A stretch of 39,421 bases of DNA from Macrococcoides caseolyticum (GCF_002902665.1 NZ_PPRM01000026.1:1-39421); one strand, 5' to 3'. Positions 28,644 through 36,986 are shown, numbered from the stretch's first letter. Program-made: numbers and translations. The notes: generated from the letters alone by a model not told the origin.

Positions 28644-29123
28644 ATGGCAATACAACTTATTATTCATATTGGACTAATGATTATGTGGGTGATCATGACC
28701 GGCTCAGCTTCACTCGGTAACCTCATATTAGGCTATCTATTTGGTTTGTTTGCCTTGTATATTATGCGTCCATTTCTGCCAGGTGGATTTTATCTCATTC
28801 CGTTTCTTAAGGTATTGCGATTATTTGTAATTTTTATTATCGAACTTTTTAAAGCAAATATTGGTGTCTTAAAGATTGTTATGTCACCAAAAATTGATAT
28901 AAAACCTGCATTTTTCACATATGAGACATCTTTAAGGAAGGACTGGGAAATTAGTCTATTGTCTCTGCTCATCACGCTTACACCTGGTACAGTCGTTGTT
29001 GCTGTGAGTGATGATAAATCTAAACTTTATATTCATTCTATTGATTTTAGTGATATCGAATCTGAATGTGAAGGAATCAAACAGTCTTTCGAAAAAGCGA
29101 TAAAGGAGATTGGTATCCAATGA
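28644..29123 (+). CDS. mnhE: Na+/H+ antiporter subunit E (MnhE)
   Basis: The 159-residue MrpE-family subunit has two or three N-terminal helices and a cytoplasmic domain. Conserved LITLTPGTVVVAVSDDKSKL and HSIDF stretches are present. Its ATG follows GGGGGTGA, one base after the mnhD stop. MrpE lacks a complex I homologue. Confidence 0.94.
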   Translation: MAIQLIIHIGLMIMWVIMTGSASLGNLILGYLFGLFALYIMRPFLPGGFYLIPFLKVLRLFVIFIIELFKANIGVLKIVMSPKIDIKPAFFTYETSLRKDWEISLLSLLITLTPGTVVVAVSDDKSKLYIHSIDFSDIESECEGIKQSFEKAIKEIGIQ

Positions 29124-29422
29124 TCAATATGGATTTAATAATTATTATCGCACTGATTCTCGTTTCATTTGCGATGCTCGGAATACTTTACCGCGTAATA
29201 AAAGGTCCTACCCTTGCAGATCGTGTGGTTGGTCTGGATGCATTAGGCATTTCCTTGATGGCAATGATTGCTCTATTCTCAGTGTTGTTAAATACAAAAT
29301 ATTTTATCAGTATCATCATGCTGCTCGCAGTTCTCGCTTTCTTAGGTACAACAGCGTTTGCAAAATTTATGCAAAAAGGAGAGATTGTTGAATATGATCG
29401 GAACAATCGTACAGATCATTAG
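29120..29422 (+). CDS. mnhF: Na+/H+ antiporter subunit F (MnhF)
   Basis: The 100-residue, three-helix subunit has YRVIKGPTLADRVVGLDALG, the MrpF signature. Its ATG overlaps the mnhE TGA as ATGA, which implies translational coupling. Homologous subunits contribute to the cation pathway and to bile-salt export in B. subtilis. Confidence 0.94.
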   Translation: MINMDLIIIIALILVSFAMLGILYRVIKGPTLADRVVGLDALGISLMAMIALFSVLLNTKYFISIIMLLAVLAFLGTTAFAKFMQKGEIVEYDRNNRTDH

Positions 29423-29735
29423 TATTATCTTTATTATGATTGGCGCACTGCTGTCATGTGTGAGCGCAATCGGGCTTATTCGTCTTCCTGATGTATATAC
29501 GCGGGCGCATGCTGCTGGTAAATCATCAACGCTAGGTGTCATGTTTATGATGTTCGGTGTTTTCTTATACTTCCTGGCACGAGATCATCACTTTGAACCA
29601 ACACTACTTCTTGCAATTTTATTTATCTTTACGACAGGACCTATCGGATCTCATCTTATTATGCGCAGTGCCTATTACAGTGGTACGAAGTATACAGACA
29701 GTACAGTTAGAGATGACTTAAAGGACATTAAATAA
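29394..29735 (+). CDS. mnhG: Na+/H+ antiporter subunit G (MnhG)
   Basis: The 113-residue, three-helix subunit carries the MrpG signature SAIGLIRLPDVYTRAHAAGKSSTLG in two adjoining parts, and TGPIGSHLIMRSAY. I chose the ATG at 29394 (AAAGGAGA upstream), within the end of mnhF, over an in-frame ATG at 29358 that would add a polar extension unlike the family. It ends the operon and is followed by a strong terminator. Confidence 0.93.
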   Translation: MIGTIVQIISIIFIMIGALLSCVSAIGLIRLPDVYTRAHAAGKSSTLGVMFMMFGVFLYFLARDHHFEPTLLLAILFIFTTGPIGSHLIMRSAYYSGTKYTDSTVRDDLKDIK

Positions 29736-29742
29736 GTCCACA

Positions 29743-29789
29743 AATAAAACAAACGCATCCGTCGCTTTAACGGATGCGTTTGTTTTATT
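29743..29789. terminator. Strong bidirectional terminator, mnhG / thioesterase
   Basis: A perfect 20-bp inverted repeat (29743-29762 with 29770-29789) has a 7-base loop and A/T-rich outer ends on both sides. It overlaps the stop codon of the convergent minus-strand thioesterase gene. Confidence 0.9.
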
Positions 29790-30180
29790 TCTTCTTCTTG
29801 ATTGCTATGGTCGCTCTGCTAATACTGATAAGCGTTTCACCTTGAACTACTTCCATCTGCCAAATATGTGTAGACTGACCTTTATGGACGATCTCCGCAC
29901 GTACTTCTACCGTCCCGCTATTCACACTTCTGATGTGATTGGCATTGATTTCTAATCCTAGCGGAATTTCATCATCTGAAGCCAGAAGTTTTGATCCGAG
30001 TGAAGCAGCTGTTTCACATAAGGCGACAGTGGCGCCTCCATGGAGATAACCAAAAGGTTGCGTCACCTCTTCTAAGACTGGCATCGTAAGGACTATCGTC
30101 TTACCATCAAAAGAGTGAAACTTCATATTTAAGTGGTTCAATAAATTGTTCTGTTCAAATAACTGATGAATCGCTTCCAT
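29785..30180 (-). CDS. PaaI-family hotdog-fold thioesterase
   Basis: The 131-residue protein has the PaaI-type hotdog signature GYLHGGATVALCETAASLG near residues 43-61, then GLEINANHIRSV. Such enzymes hydrolyse acyl- or aryl-CoA thioesters as tetramers. The substrate here is unknown. The ATG follows ATAGGAG. It lies 21 bases after the YuiF-like transporter gene, as the last gene of that operon. Confidence 0.87.
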   Translation of the reverse strand: MEAIHQLFEQNNLLNHLNMKFHSFDGKTIVLTMPVLEEVTQPFGYLHGGATVALCETAASLGSKLLASDDEIPLGLEINANHIRSVNSGTVEVRAEIVHKGQSTHIWQMEVVQGETLISISRATIAIKKKK

Positions 30181-30201
30181 ATAAACTCCTATCGTTTTTA
30201 A

Positions 30202-31515
30202 CTATAATATCATTGCAGCGATAAACCCACAAATAATTAACGGTATATTAAATAGCAGGAATGTCGGTACACAGGTATCCCAGATATGATTGTGCTGACC
30301 ATCCATATTCAGTCCAGCGGTTGGACCTAACGTAGAATCACTGGCAGGACTACCTGCATCTCCTAAAGCACCGGCCGTACCGATAACTGCGATAATTGCG
30401 GCAGTTGATAAACCGATAGATTCACCAAGCGGAATAAATAATGCTGCAATAATTGGAATCGTTGCAAATGATGATCCTATACCAAGTGTTACGATTAGTC
30501 CGACGATTAACATGAATATAATCGTCAATACTTTTGAACCACTTGTAAAGTTCACCATACCCGCAACTAAACGTTCAACATCACCTGTTTCAGACATTAC
30601 ACTGGCGAATCCATTCGCAGTAAGCATGACGACACCGATATATGCCATGATCTTGATACCTGAGACAAGTTCTTCATCAAGCGTCTTCCATTCAAATGCA
30701 AATGACAGGAAAAACACCATAATCCCAGCTAGCGCACCGAAAATCATGGATTCTGTAGTAAGCTGTACTAGAAAGGTTGCAACAATTGCTACTATAGACA
30801 CCATGACAACGTATGGTTTCAATACTTTTCTTGTGACTTCTTCTTTAAACTGAATCATCTTATATTCGCGTGGTTTCCTGAATATTATAAATGCTATTAT
30901 TAATCCGATGATAAACCCTAAAGATGGGATGATCATCGCAGGAAAAATCTGATTCATTTCTATAGGGTGGTTTGCTTTATCAAAACCTTTTTTGATAATG
31001 CCATGAAAGATATAACCGAAACCATATGGCATTAACACATACGGAAAGTTTAATCCGAACGTAAGGATTACCGCAATTAGTCGTCTATCTATTTTGAGTT
31101 CATTGAATAAACTTAAAAGCGGCGGAATAATAATTGGAATAAATGCAATATGTACCGGTAAAATGTTTTGAGACATACATGAAATAATGATAAGTGACAC
31201 AAGTATCGTCACTTTCGTCACTGTTCTAGTCTTTACTGTATTGTCCTTTTTAAGCATATTAATAATTTTCTCAACGAAATAATCTGTAATACCACTATAA
31301 GATAATATCGCTGCAAACCCTCCAAGCAATGCATAGCTCAGTGCAACTTCACTACCGTCGACAATTCCTCCAGTAAAGGTAACAATCGTCTTATCTATCC
31401 CAAGTCCAGAAACAAGCCCTCCTGCCAACGCACCGATAAACAATGACAGCACGACATTCAGTCGACATAAACTTAATATAACCATTACAAGTACTGCGAT
31501 TAAAACTGCATTCAT
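30202..31515 (-). CDS. YuiF-like Na+/H+ antiporter-family transporter
   Basis: The 437-residue transporter has about 11-12 membrane helices. It contains the glycine-rich motif GTAGALGDAGSPASDSTLGP that marks the NhaC/YuiF group, and a second such motif near the N-terminus (LLGGFAAILSYSGITD). Members are annotated as Na+/H+ antiporters, and B. subtilis YuiF has been linked to histidine uptake, so an amino-acid substrate is possible. The ATG follows GAGGTTGAG. A short inverted repeat lies just upstream. Confidence 0.85.
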   Translation of the reverse strand: MNAVLIAVLVMVILSLCRLNVVLSLFIGALAGGLVSGLGIDKTIVTFTGGIVDGSEVALSYALLGGFAAILSYSGITDYFVEKIINMLKKDNTVKTRTVTKVTILVSLIIISCMSQNILPVHIAFIPIIIPPLLSLFNELKIDRRLIAVILTFGLNFPYVLMPYGFGYIFHGIIKKGFDKANHPIEMNQIFPAMIIPSLGFIIGLIIAFIIFRKPREYKMIQFKEEVTRKVLKPYVVMVSIVAIVATFLVQLTTESMIFGALAGIMVFFLSFAFEWKTLDEELVSGIKIMAYIGVVMLTANGFASVMSETGDVERLVAGMVNFTSGSKVLTIIFMLIVGLIVTLGIGSSFATIPIIAALFIPLGESIGLSTAAIIAVIGTAGALGDAGSPASDSTLGPTAGLNMDGQHNHIWDTCVPTFLLFNIPLIICGFIAAMIL

Positions 31516-31527
31516 CTTCTCAACCTC

Positions 31528-31561
31528 ACTTTAGTTCTCTAATATATTAGCATACTAAAGT
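31528..31561. repeat. Inverted repeat ahead of the YuiF-like gene
   Basis: ACTTTAGT (31528-31535) pairs with ACTAAAGT (31554-31561), and a 12-base palindrome CTAATATATTAG lies between. On the minus strand the second arm runs directly into GAGG of the downstream gene. There is no T-run. Confidence 0.4.
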
Positions 31562-31566
31562 ATTTT

Positions 31567-32535
31567 TTATTTTTCGTCAACCGCTTTAGCTAAATTATTT
31601 AAAATATACTGATAATAGCTCGTTAAATTCCAATATTGGCCGATATCGATCCAGTGAAAACATTTACTTTCATCAAACAGCAGCCTTCCTGCTGTAGCCT
31701 CTGTCAATATAGACTCCGCTGCTGCCACATCATAATTAAAGCGAACAGGAAGTGATAAACTGATCAGAGTATCGATATATGCACTTGATGTTCCAGTGAT
31801 CGTTATACATGCTTCATCGTTAAGGTCCGTCAGAATTACGGCCTTCTTTCTATATTGCTTTGCATAACTGAGTGCATCATAGATGATAGCATAGGGTACG
31901 GGTGCATCGATGTCAATCTGACGATTATTATATGCAATTCTCGCCGCTTGTTGTGTATCAGACTGATAAACAATCTTCATCACATCTTCATGCTTCAGTT
32001 CAACATGGTAGAGGGCACTTCCCTGTTGACTAATAATAATATAGAGTCGTTCATTGTCTCCGATTACTTCTTCTACTTTCTCTATTTTGTCATAAGAGAG
32101 CGGAAAATAACGTTCGATTTCAGATGCTTTATGATAGTATACTGCTGCATCATGAAGCATCGTTTCAGTGTTCCTTATCTCTTTTCTTTGTTTCAGCTGT
32201 ATCAATTCTGAAATCATATTCACGAATTCACTGTCAAGATAATGAGAGAGCAATGTGAAATCGACACTCACTTCTGTTTGTAATGAGTGAAGCGTATTAA
32301 TCTTATTCATCAGCTTTCTTACATCACTGAATTGGTACTGTTTTAAATTACCACAAGGAATTAAAGTGTAATTTTTCTCATTAATTTCTCTGCTGATAAT
32401 TTCGTTACTATGCAATGGATATACCGTCTTAATATCATTAAATAAGTCGTTATCAATATAAGGTTTCAACTGGCTTATTTGTGATGGTAAAAAACACATA
32501 TAGCGTGCTATATGTGCCTTAATTTCATTATTCAT
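31567..32535 (-). CDS. Degenerate M17 leucyl aminopeptidase-like protein
   Basis: This 322-residue protein has no intact enzyme motif. By recall, two stretches align with staphylococcal leucyl aminopeptidase (about 491 residues). The first is YTLIPCGNLKQYQFSDVRK near residues 56-74. The second is a C-terminal part: YDALSYAKQYRKKAVILTD, LPVRFNYDVAAAESI, then WIDIGQYWNLTSY where the enzyme has HFDIAGPA. The segment with the metal and active-site motifs (GKGITYDSGG and NTDAEGRL) is missing. The gene lies in the yuiF-ndh region, where S. aureus has its aminopeptidase. The frame is intact, the ATG follows GAGGTGA, and it is closely spaced with its neighbours. It is best read as a pseudoenzyme. Homology is moderately sure and function unknown. 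Confidence 0.6.
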   Translation of the reverse strand: MNNEIKAHIARYMCFLPSQISQLKPYIDNDLFNDIKTVYPLHSNEIISREINEKNYTLIPCGNLKQYQFSDVRKLMNKINTLHSLQTEVSVDFTLLSHYLDSEFVNMISELIQLKQRKEIRNTETMLHDAAVYYHKASEIERYFPLSYDKIEKVEEVIGDNERLYIIISQQGSALYHVELKHEDVMKIVYQSDTQQAARIAYNNRQIDIDAPVPYAIIYDALSYAKQYRKKAVILTDLNDEACITITGTSSAYIDTLISLSLPVRFNYDVAAAESILTEATAGRLLFDESKCFHWIDIGQYWNLTSYYQYILNNLAKAVDEK

Positions 32536-32545
32536 CTATTCACCT

Positions 32546-32866
32546 CTAAAACATACTGTAACCGCTACGACGTAAATTACGAATCACAAATCCTGCTGTA
32601 ATAGCCCCTATAAATCCACCTGATAACATTATGATATCGGCAGGCATCAAATGTGTGATTCCGCGTATGAGCTGGTTGAATGCAAATTTTGGTTTAAGTA
32701 TATAATCTGCTGTAGAAATCTTATCGACAATCGCAAATACAACAAAAGGATAAAGCACTGTCATAATCCACGTAGATTTTAACAGCATATTGAGAATAAA
32801 CGCAATTCCGAAAAACAATACAAAAAACAAGAGGGTAGATATAATTAATTGTAATAATGCTGTCAC
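32546..32866 (-). CDS. YuiB-like small membrane protein
   Basis: The 106-residue protein has two N-terminal helices (LLFFVLFFGIAFILNML, WIMTVLYPFVVFAIV) and a C-terminal helix ending VIRNLRRSGYSMF. It resembles YuiB, a conserved Firmicutes protein of unknown function encoded near ndh (yumB). The start is GTG after AGGAGG. It lies 10 bases after the Nudix gene and 10 before the aminopeptidase-like gene, in one operon. Confidence 0.7.
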   Translation of the reverse strand: MTALLQLIISTLLFFVLFFGIAFILNMLLKSTWIMTVLYPFVVFAIVDKISTADYILKPKFAFNQLIRGITHLMPADIIMLSGGFIGAITAGFVIRNLRRSGYSMF

Positions 32867-32876
32867 TTGAATCCTC

Positions 32877-33356
32877 CTATAAAAATAAATGGTAATGTGT
32901 ATAGTTAAACTGCTTGCCTGGAGAAGTCGTAGACTTTAAACGCAGAGGTGCCTGCATTTCATCAATCAGCGCTCTAACCATGGGGCTACAGTGATCATCC
33001 TGATATAAATCATCAGTGCTTCGAAACTGTACATCTTCAATCTCTTCATCAGGAATGTCTTGACGAATCGTTGTATGCGCAGGACGTACTAAAAAGATGA
33101 TCATATTATCCGAAATGATATCTTTAATAACCCCTGTACGTAATCCAATTACACCTTCAACAGAACCTTCGATACCCGTCTCTTCATATATCTCTCTTAA
33201 TACTGCCTGGTCTGCAGTCTCTCCATTATCGACAAAACCTGCAGGAAAGCTCCACATCCCTTTCATACCACCATATTGCTTTGTAACGACAAGCCATTCA
33301 CCTTGCTCATTTATTACAAGACCACTAACGCCAAGCCATACTTTATCTCTTTTCAT
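32877..33356 (-). CDS. Nudix hydrolase
   Basis: The 159-residue protein contains a complete Nudix box, GFVDNGETADQAVL followed by REIYEETGI (residues about 40-62), with the metal-binding glutamates in place. Nudix enzymes cleave nucleoside diphosphates linked to other groups, and the substrate here is not predictable. It is the first gene of the minus-strand operon leading to the YuiF-like transporter. A terminator after ndh separates it from that gene. The ATG follows GGTGA. Confidence 0.88.
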   Translation of the reverse strand: MKRDKVWLGVSGLVINEQGEWLVVTKQYGGMKGMWSFPAGFVDNGETADQAVLREIYEETGIEGSVEGVIGLRTGVIKDIISDNMIIFLVRPAHTTIRQDIPDEEIEDVQFRSTDDLYQDDHCSPMVRALIDEMQAPLRLKSTTSPGKQFNYTHYHLFL

Positions 33357-33375
33357 CTATTCACCACTTTATATA

Positions 33376-33407
33376 AAATAAAAAGGATGGGACATTGCAT
33401 CCCATCC
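33376..33407 (-). terminator. Terminator after ndh
   Basis: A perfect 8-bp GC-rich stem (GGATGGGA with TCCCATCC, 33385-33407) and 7-base loop is followed on the minus strand by TTTTTATTTT. Confidence 0.85.
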
Positions 33408-33444
33408 CTATAAACTTAGCTTCTTTATACAAATTTTATAACGA

Positions 33445-34662
33445 TTATAGAAATTTACCTTTTTTGAATGCTATACCTGTACCACCAATTTTAAATACAG
33501 CACGTGTATCGATTAATTTCTTCATAAATGCTGCTTTCTTACCAGTGATTTCTTTACCGAATACAACACCTACGCCATCATGTGAACCTAAAGAACATAC
33601 TGTTCCTTTATCATCATATTCGAAAGTAGCTAATTTCTCATTGTTTAATAAACGTCTAACTGCATCTGCAGTGAATTCACCCTGCTGCATTGCAAGTTGA
33701 GCTGTCGTTGGTAATGGGCGTTTGTTGTCACCCTCTCCAGCCATAACTGCTGAACAGTCACCGATAACGAAGATATCATCGTAACCGTCGATACGAAGGT
33801 CTTCACGCACTACGATACGACCACGTTTAACGCCATCAAATGATTCTTCCATTAATTTAGAACCACGTACACCTGCAGCCCAGATTACAGTGTTTGCATA
33901 AAGTTGTTCTTCTTTCTCGTCAACTTTAACAACGAAACCATTCTCGTTTGCTGCAACGATAGGTGTTGCAATCTTGAATTCAACGCCACGTGCTTCAAGA
34001 TAATCTACAACGTATTTCACTAATGTTTCAGAGAACATCGGTAACATCTTTGGTGCTGCTTCTACACAAGTTACTTTAACTTTAGATTGATCGATATTAT
34101 ATTCTTTACATAATTCAGGAATACGTTCAGTAAGTTCACCTAGTAGTTCGATACCAGTGAATCCTGCACCACCCACTAAGATTGCTAAGTCTTTATCATC
34201 TTTGTCTGTGCTGTTTGCATAATGCGCAAAACGCTCTTCGATGTGTGTAGCGATACGACGTGCAGTATTGATATTCTCAATCTGGAAAGCATGTTCTTTC
34301 ATACCAGTGATACCGAATGTTTCCGCTTCGAAACCTAATGCAACGACTAAAATATCAAAATTAAACGTACCTTTAGTCGTTTCAACTGTCTTCTCATCTT
34401 TGTTAATCTTTGTAACTTCAGCAGTAACAAAGTCAACTTTAGACTGATTTAAAACACTCGCAATCGGATATAAACAATCTTGATATTCACGTGTACCTGC
34501 TGATGCTTCATGTAACCAAGTTGATTCATAGTGATATTCATTCTTATTAATTAACGTAATATCACAATCTTGTGAACTTACTAACTTTTGAAGTTTAGTA
34601 GCTGTTTGTAACCCAGCATAACCTCCACCTAAAATCACGACTCTCTTTCTCTCAAAACCCAT
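33445..34662 (-). CDS. ndh: Type II NADH dehydrogenase (NDH-2)
   Basis: This peripheral-membrane flavoenzyme passes electrons from NADH to menaquinone without pumping protons. The 405-residue protein has the FAD motif [17 protein letters not shown], the NADH-binding [15 protein letters not shown], the second FAD motif FVIGDCSAV, and an intact quinone-site motif AQLAMQ. The C-terminus ([18 protein letters not shown]) matches S. aureus Ndh closely. I chose the ATG at 34662, after GGGTGA, over an in-frame GTG at 34671. A Rex/FNR-type inverted repeat and a promoter lie upstream. Confidence 0.96.
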   Translation of the reverse strand: MGFERKRVVILGGGYAGLQTATKLQKLVSSQDCDITLINKNEYHYESTWLHEASAGTREYQDCLYPIASVLNQSKVDFVTAEVTKINKDEKTVETTKGTFNFDILVVALGFEAETFGITGMKEHAFQIENINTARRIATHIEERFAHYANSTDKDDKDLAILVGGAGFTGIELLGELTERIPELCKEYNIDQSKVKVTCVEAAPKMLPMFSETLVKYVVDYLEARGVEFKIATPIVAANENGFVVKVDEKEEQLYANTVIWAAGVRGSKLMEESFDGVKRGRIVVREDLRIDGYDDIFVIGDCSAVMAGEGDNKRPLPTTAQLAMQQGEFTADAVRRLLNNEKLATFEYDDKGTVCSLGSHDGVGVVFGKEITGKKAAFMKKLIDTRAVFKIGGTGIAFKKGKFL

Positions 34663-34701
34663 CGATTTCACCCATTCTTATATAATTTTGTTTCAATAAT
34701 C

Positions 34702-34719
34702 TTGTGATATATGTCACAA
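34702..34719. promoter_or_regulatory. Rex / FNR-type operator upstream of ndh
   Basis: TTGTGATATATGTCACAA is a perfect 6+6 inverted repeat with a 6-base AT spacer. It fits the Rex core TTGTGAn6TCACAA and also contains the CRP/FNR half-sites TGTGA-n6-TCACA used by ArcR and Fnr. It lies downstream of the predicted -10, where bound repressor would block transcription. Confidence 0.7.
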
Positions 34720-34745
34720 ATATAATTTTAAGTATTCCACCTTTT

Positions 34746-34774
34746 ATAATAATCCTTTTACACTTTGAATTCAA
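34746..34774 (-). promoter_or_regulatory. Predicted ndh promoter
   Basis: Minus-strand TTGAAT (-35, 34769-34774) and TATTAT (-10, 34746-34751) are separated by 17 bases. The operator at 34702-34719 would lie at roughly +20 to +37. Confidence 0.45.
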
Positions 34775-34800
34775 GCATATACAGGTAAAATAAAAACTGC

Positions 34801-35160
34801 TTAACAGTTCTCAGGTGTACCAGCGACGTCTTTTGTTCTGAATGAGCTGCCACAACCACATGAAGCAATTGCATTCGGATTCTCGATTGCAAAGCCGCCC
34901 CCCATTAATGATTGTTTAAAATCTACAGTGGTACCTTTCAATATTGGTGCATCGGCTTTGTCTACAAGTACTTTCACATCATAGAAATCAAGCACCTCAT
35001 CATTATCTGCCGGCGATTCCTCTGCACTCATACCATATGATAAACCGGTACAACCTCCACCTTTTACTGAAATTCTTAAGAAACCTTCCGGCATACCGTT
35101 TTGTTCCATCATCGATTTCACTTCATACGCTGCTGCTTTGGTTAATATTACTGTCGACAT
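34801..35160 (-). CDS. A-type iron-sulfur carrier (HesB/IscA/ErpA family, YutM-like)
   Basis: The 119-residue protein helps deliver Fe-S clusters to apoproteins. The three ligand cysteines of A-type carriers are present: C37 in GGGCTGLSYG, and C101 and C103 in SCGCGSSF. An additional cysteine is the last residue. I chose the ATG at 35160, with GGAGGT 6 bases upstream, over an in-frame ATG at 35184. A short hairpin (AACTG/CAGTT) spans the stop codon and is followed by a T-rich run, a possible weak terminator. The yuzB gene lies 11 bases upstream on the same strand. Confidence 0.9.
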   Translation of the reverse strand: MSTVILTKAAAYEVKSMMEQNGMPEGFLRISVKGGGCTGLSYGMSAEESPADNDEVLDFYDVKVLVDKADAPILKGTTVDFKQSLMGGGFAIENPNAIASCGCGSSFRTKDVAGTPENC

Positions 35161-35171
35161 TGTATTACCTC

Positions 35172-35408
35172 CTAAAAAATCCATGTTTCTTCTATGTGCT
35201 GATAAATATTCTTCTTTAACGCTTCAGGTGTCTCACCAGTAACGATATCACCATTAACGAGTGCATATAGACTATCGTTACATTGCCCGCAATAAGTCAG
35301 ACAGCCATATTCAAGTACGTCTAGATGCTCATCTTGAGACAACTCATCAAAAACGCTCTGGCCGCCTTTAGCTAAATTAGAAATACAAAATTCTACGATT
35401 GGATTCAT
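35172..35408 (-). CDS. yuzB: YuzB-family (DUF1450 / UPF0349) protein
   Basis: The 78-residue protein matches the YuzB family from its first residues ([15 protein letters not shown]) and has a cysteine cluster [10 protein letters not shown]. Cysteines are at 8, 36, 40 and 43, a spacing that could bind a metal or Fe-S cluster in a thioredoxin-like fold. The family's function is unknown. It is probably co-transcribed with the A-type carrier gene downstream. The ATG is preceded by AAGGATGATC. Confidence 0.88.
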   Translation of the reverse strand: MNPIVEFCISNLAKGGQSVFDELSQDEHLDVLEYGCLTYCGQCNDSLYALVNGDIVTGETPEALKKNIYQHIEETWIF

Positions 35409-35426
35409 CTGATCATCCTTTTTTCA

Positions 35427-35445
35427 TGATAACTATTACTTATCA
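35427..35445. repeat. Inverted repeat in the yuzB-yutJ divergent region
   Basis: TGATAACTATTACTTATCA consists of TGATAA and TTATCA half-sites around a 7-base spacer. Half-sites resemble a Fur box, but the spacing is longer than the standard 15-base form. A second inverted repeat, TATAGCGA with TCGCTATA, lies at 35464-35490. Confidence 0.4.
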
Positions 35446-35566
35446 AGAATCATTAAGTTTTTTTATAGCGAGAAACTGACAATCGCTATAAATTAAAGTC
35501 AAACTATATTATAATTTAAATTGTACAAAAACTATAGAACTTTGACTTATAAATGGGGAGAATACA

Positions 35567-36631
35567 ATGAAAAACTTAGTGTTACTTGGTGGGGGATACG
35601 GTAATATGCGTATTATGCAACGTCTTTTGCCTAATACATTACCGGATGAGTACAATATTACTTTGATTGATAAGATACCATTTCACGGACTTAAGACGGA
35701 GTTCTATGCACTTGCTGCTGGAACGGAATCGGATAAAGATGTACGTGTAGAATTTCCAAAGGACAAACGTCTCAATATTGTCTTCGGGGAAGTAACACAT
35801 ATCGATTTGAATAAACAGATTATTTCACTCGGTGAAAATCATGTAGATTACGATGAACTGGTTATTGGACTTGGCTGTGAAGATAAGTATCATAATGTGC
35901 CAGGTGCCGAAGAATATACCTACAGTATTCAGACGATGACGAAAGCACGCAAAACATATCAGGCAATCGCCGACTTGCCAAATGGCAGCTGCGTTGGAAT
36001 TGTTGGCGCTGGTTTAAGTGGGATAGAACTCGCAAGTGAATTACGAGAATCAAGAAAGGATCTCAAGATTCGATTATTTGATCGTGGTGAACGCATACTT
36101 CCTGCATTCCCAGAGAAGTTGAGTACATATGTTAAGAAATGGTTCGATAAGAACGACGTTGAAGTGATACCGAACTCCAATGTTGTCAAGGTGGAGCCAG
36201 GGAAACTTTACAATAATGACATTACCTATGATGTAGACATTTGCGTTTGGACTGCAGGCATCCAACCTGTAGAATTAGTCCGTACACTACCTGTCGAACT
36301 TGCTGAAGGTAATCGTGTAAAAGTGAATCAGTATCACCAAATACCAGAGCATCGCAATGTCTTCGTAGTAGGCGACTGTGCTGCACTACCGCATGCACCA
36401 AGTGCACAACTTGCCGAACTTCAAGCAGAACAGATTGTGGATGTTATGAAACATATATGGCAGAATAAACCACTCCCTGAAACAATGCCAGAGCTTAAAA
36501 TACAGGGATTCATGGGTTCATTAGGAGATAAAGAAGGCTTTGCATTCTTGATGGAAAAAACCGTTACTGGAAGACTTGCACGACTGATGAAGTCAGGCGT
36601 ACTTTGGTTATATAAATATCATAATGGATAA
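35567..36631 (+). CDS. yutJ: NDH-2-like FAD-dependent oxidoreductase (YutJ family)
   Basis: The 354-residue flavoprotein has the FAD motif LVLLGGGYGNMRIM, a second nucleotide-binding motif VGIVGAGLSGIELASEL and FVVGDCAALP. It resembles ndh but is about 50 residues shorter. The position of the NDH-2 quinone motif AQxAxQ reads AQLAEL, so the last glutamine is missing. It may use another acceptor or substrate. The ATG follows GGGGAG. It is divergent from yuzB and ends in a terminator shared with yuzD. Confidence 0.85.
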   Translation: MKNLVLLGGGYGNMRIMQRLLPNTLPDEYNITLIDKIPFHGLKTEFYALAAGTESDKDVRVEFPKDKRLNIVFGEVTHIDLNKQIISLGENHVDYDELVIGLGCEDKYHNVPGAEEYTYSIQTMTKARKTYQAIADLPNGSCVGIVGAGLSGIELASELRESRKDLKIRLFDRGERILPAFPEKLSTYVKKWFDKNDVEVIPNSNVVKVEPGKLYNNDITYDVDICVWTAGIQPVELVRTLPVELAEGNRVKVNQYHQIPEHRNVFVVGDCAALPHAPSAQLAELQAEQIVDVMKHIWQNKPLPETMPELKIQGFMGSLGDKEGFAFLMEKTVTGRLARLMKSGVLWLYKYHNG

Positions 36632-36667
36632 CATAAGAACCCATCATTTGATGGGTTCTTATGTTAT
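36628..36667. terminator. Bidirectional terminator between yutJ and yuzD
   Basis: A perfect 19-bp inverted repeat (36628-36646 with 36649-36667) has its centre at a TT and overlaps the yutJ stop codon. The convergent yuzD gene ends 11 bases beyond it. Confidence 0.8.
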
Positions 36668-36677
36668 GCTTGATACC

Positions 36678-36986
36678 TTAACAGTAATGTTGCTCTACAA
36701 ACTTTGTTACTTGTGGCAATTGAATATAACCATCTGCAACAATTTCATCATCCATCGCAATCAGTGGATAGAATAATTCATCATTGTTAATCTGTTCAAT
36801 GATATTTTCATCATGATCCGTTAAATTAGAACTATTATTAATATCAATATAGCTAAAATTAAATGTGAGTTCCGGAAATTTCCGTTTTAAATTTGGCTGA
36901 ATCCAGTCATAAATATCCTTTGACGTCGGTGCATTAACACAGCTTGCACACACAACATCGGCACCATAGATGATAACATTTATCAT
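36678..36986 (-). CDS. yuzD: YuzD-family (DUF1462) thioredoxin-like protein
   Basis: The 102-residue protein starts with a beta strand followed by GADVVCASCVNAP, giving a CxxC at residues 13-16, the arrangement of a thioredoxin-like fold. It has SKDIYDWIQPNLKRKFP and a third cysteine as the final residue. Function unknown. It is divergent from nfu across about 100 bases, and the neighbourhood of Fe-S and thiol proteins suggests a redox or cluster-related role by context only. Confidence 0.85.
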   Translation of the reverse strand: MINVIIYGADVVCASCVNAPTSKDIYDWIQPNLKRKFPELTFNFSYIDINNSSNLTDHDENIIEQINNDELFYPLIAMDDEIVADGYIQLPQVTKFVEQHYC

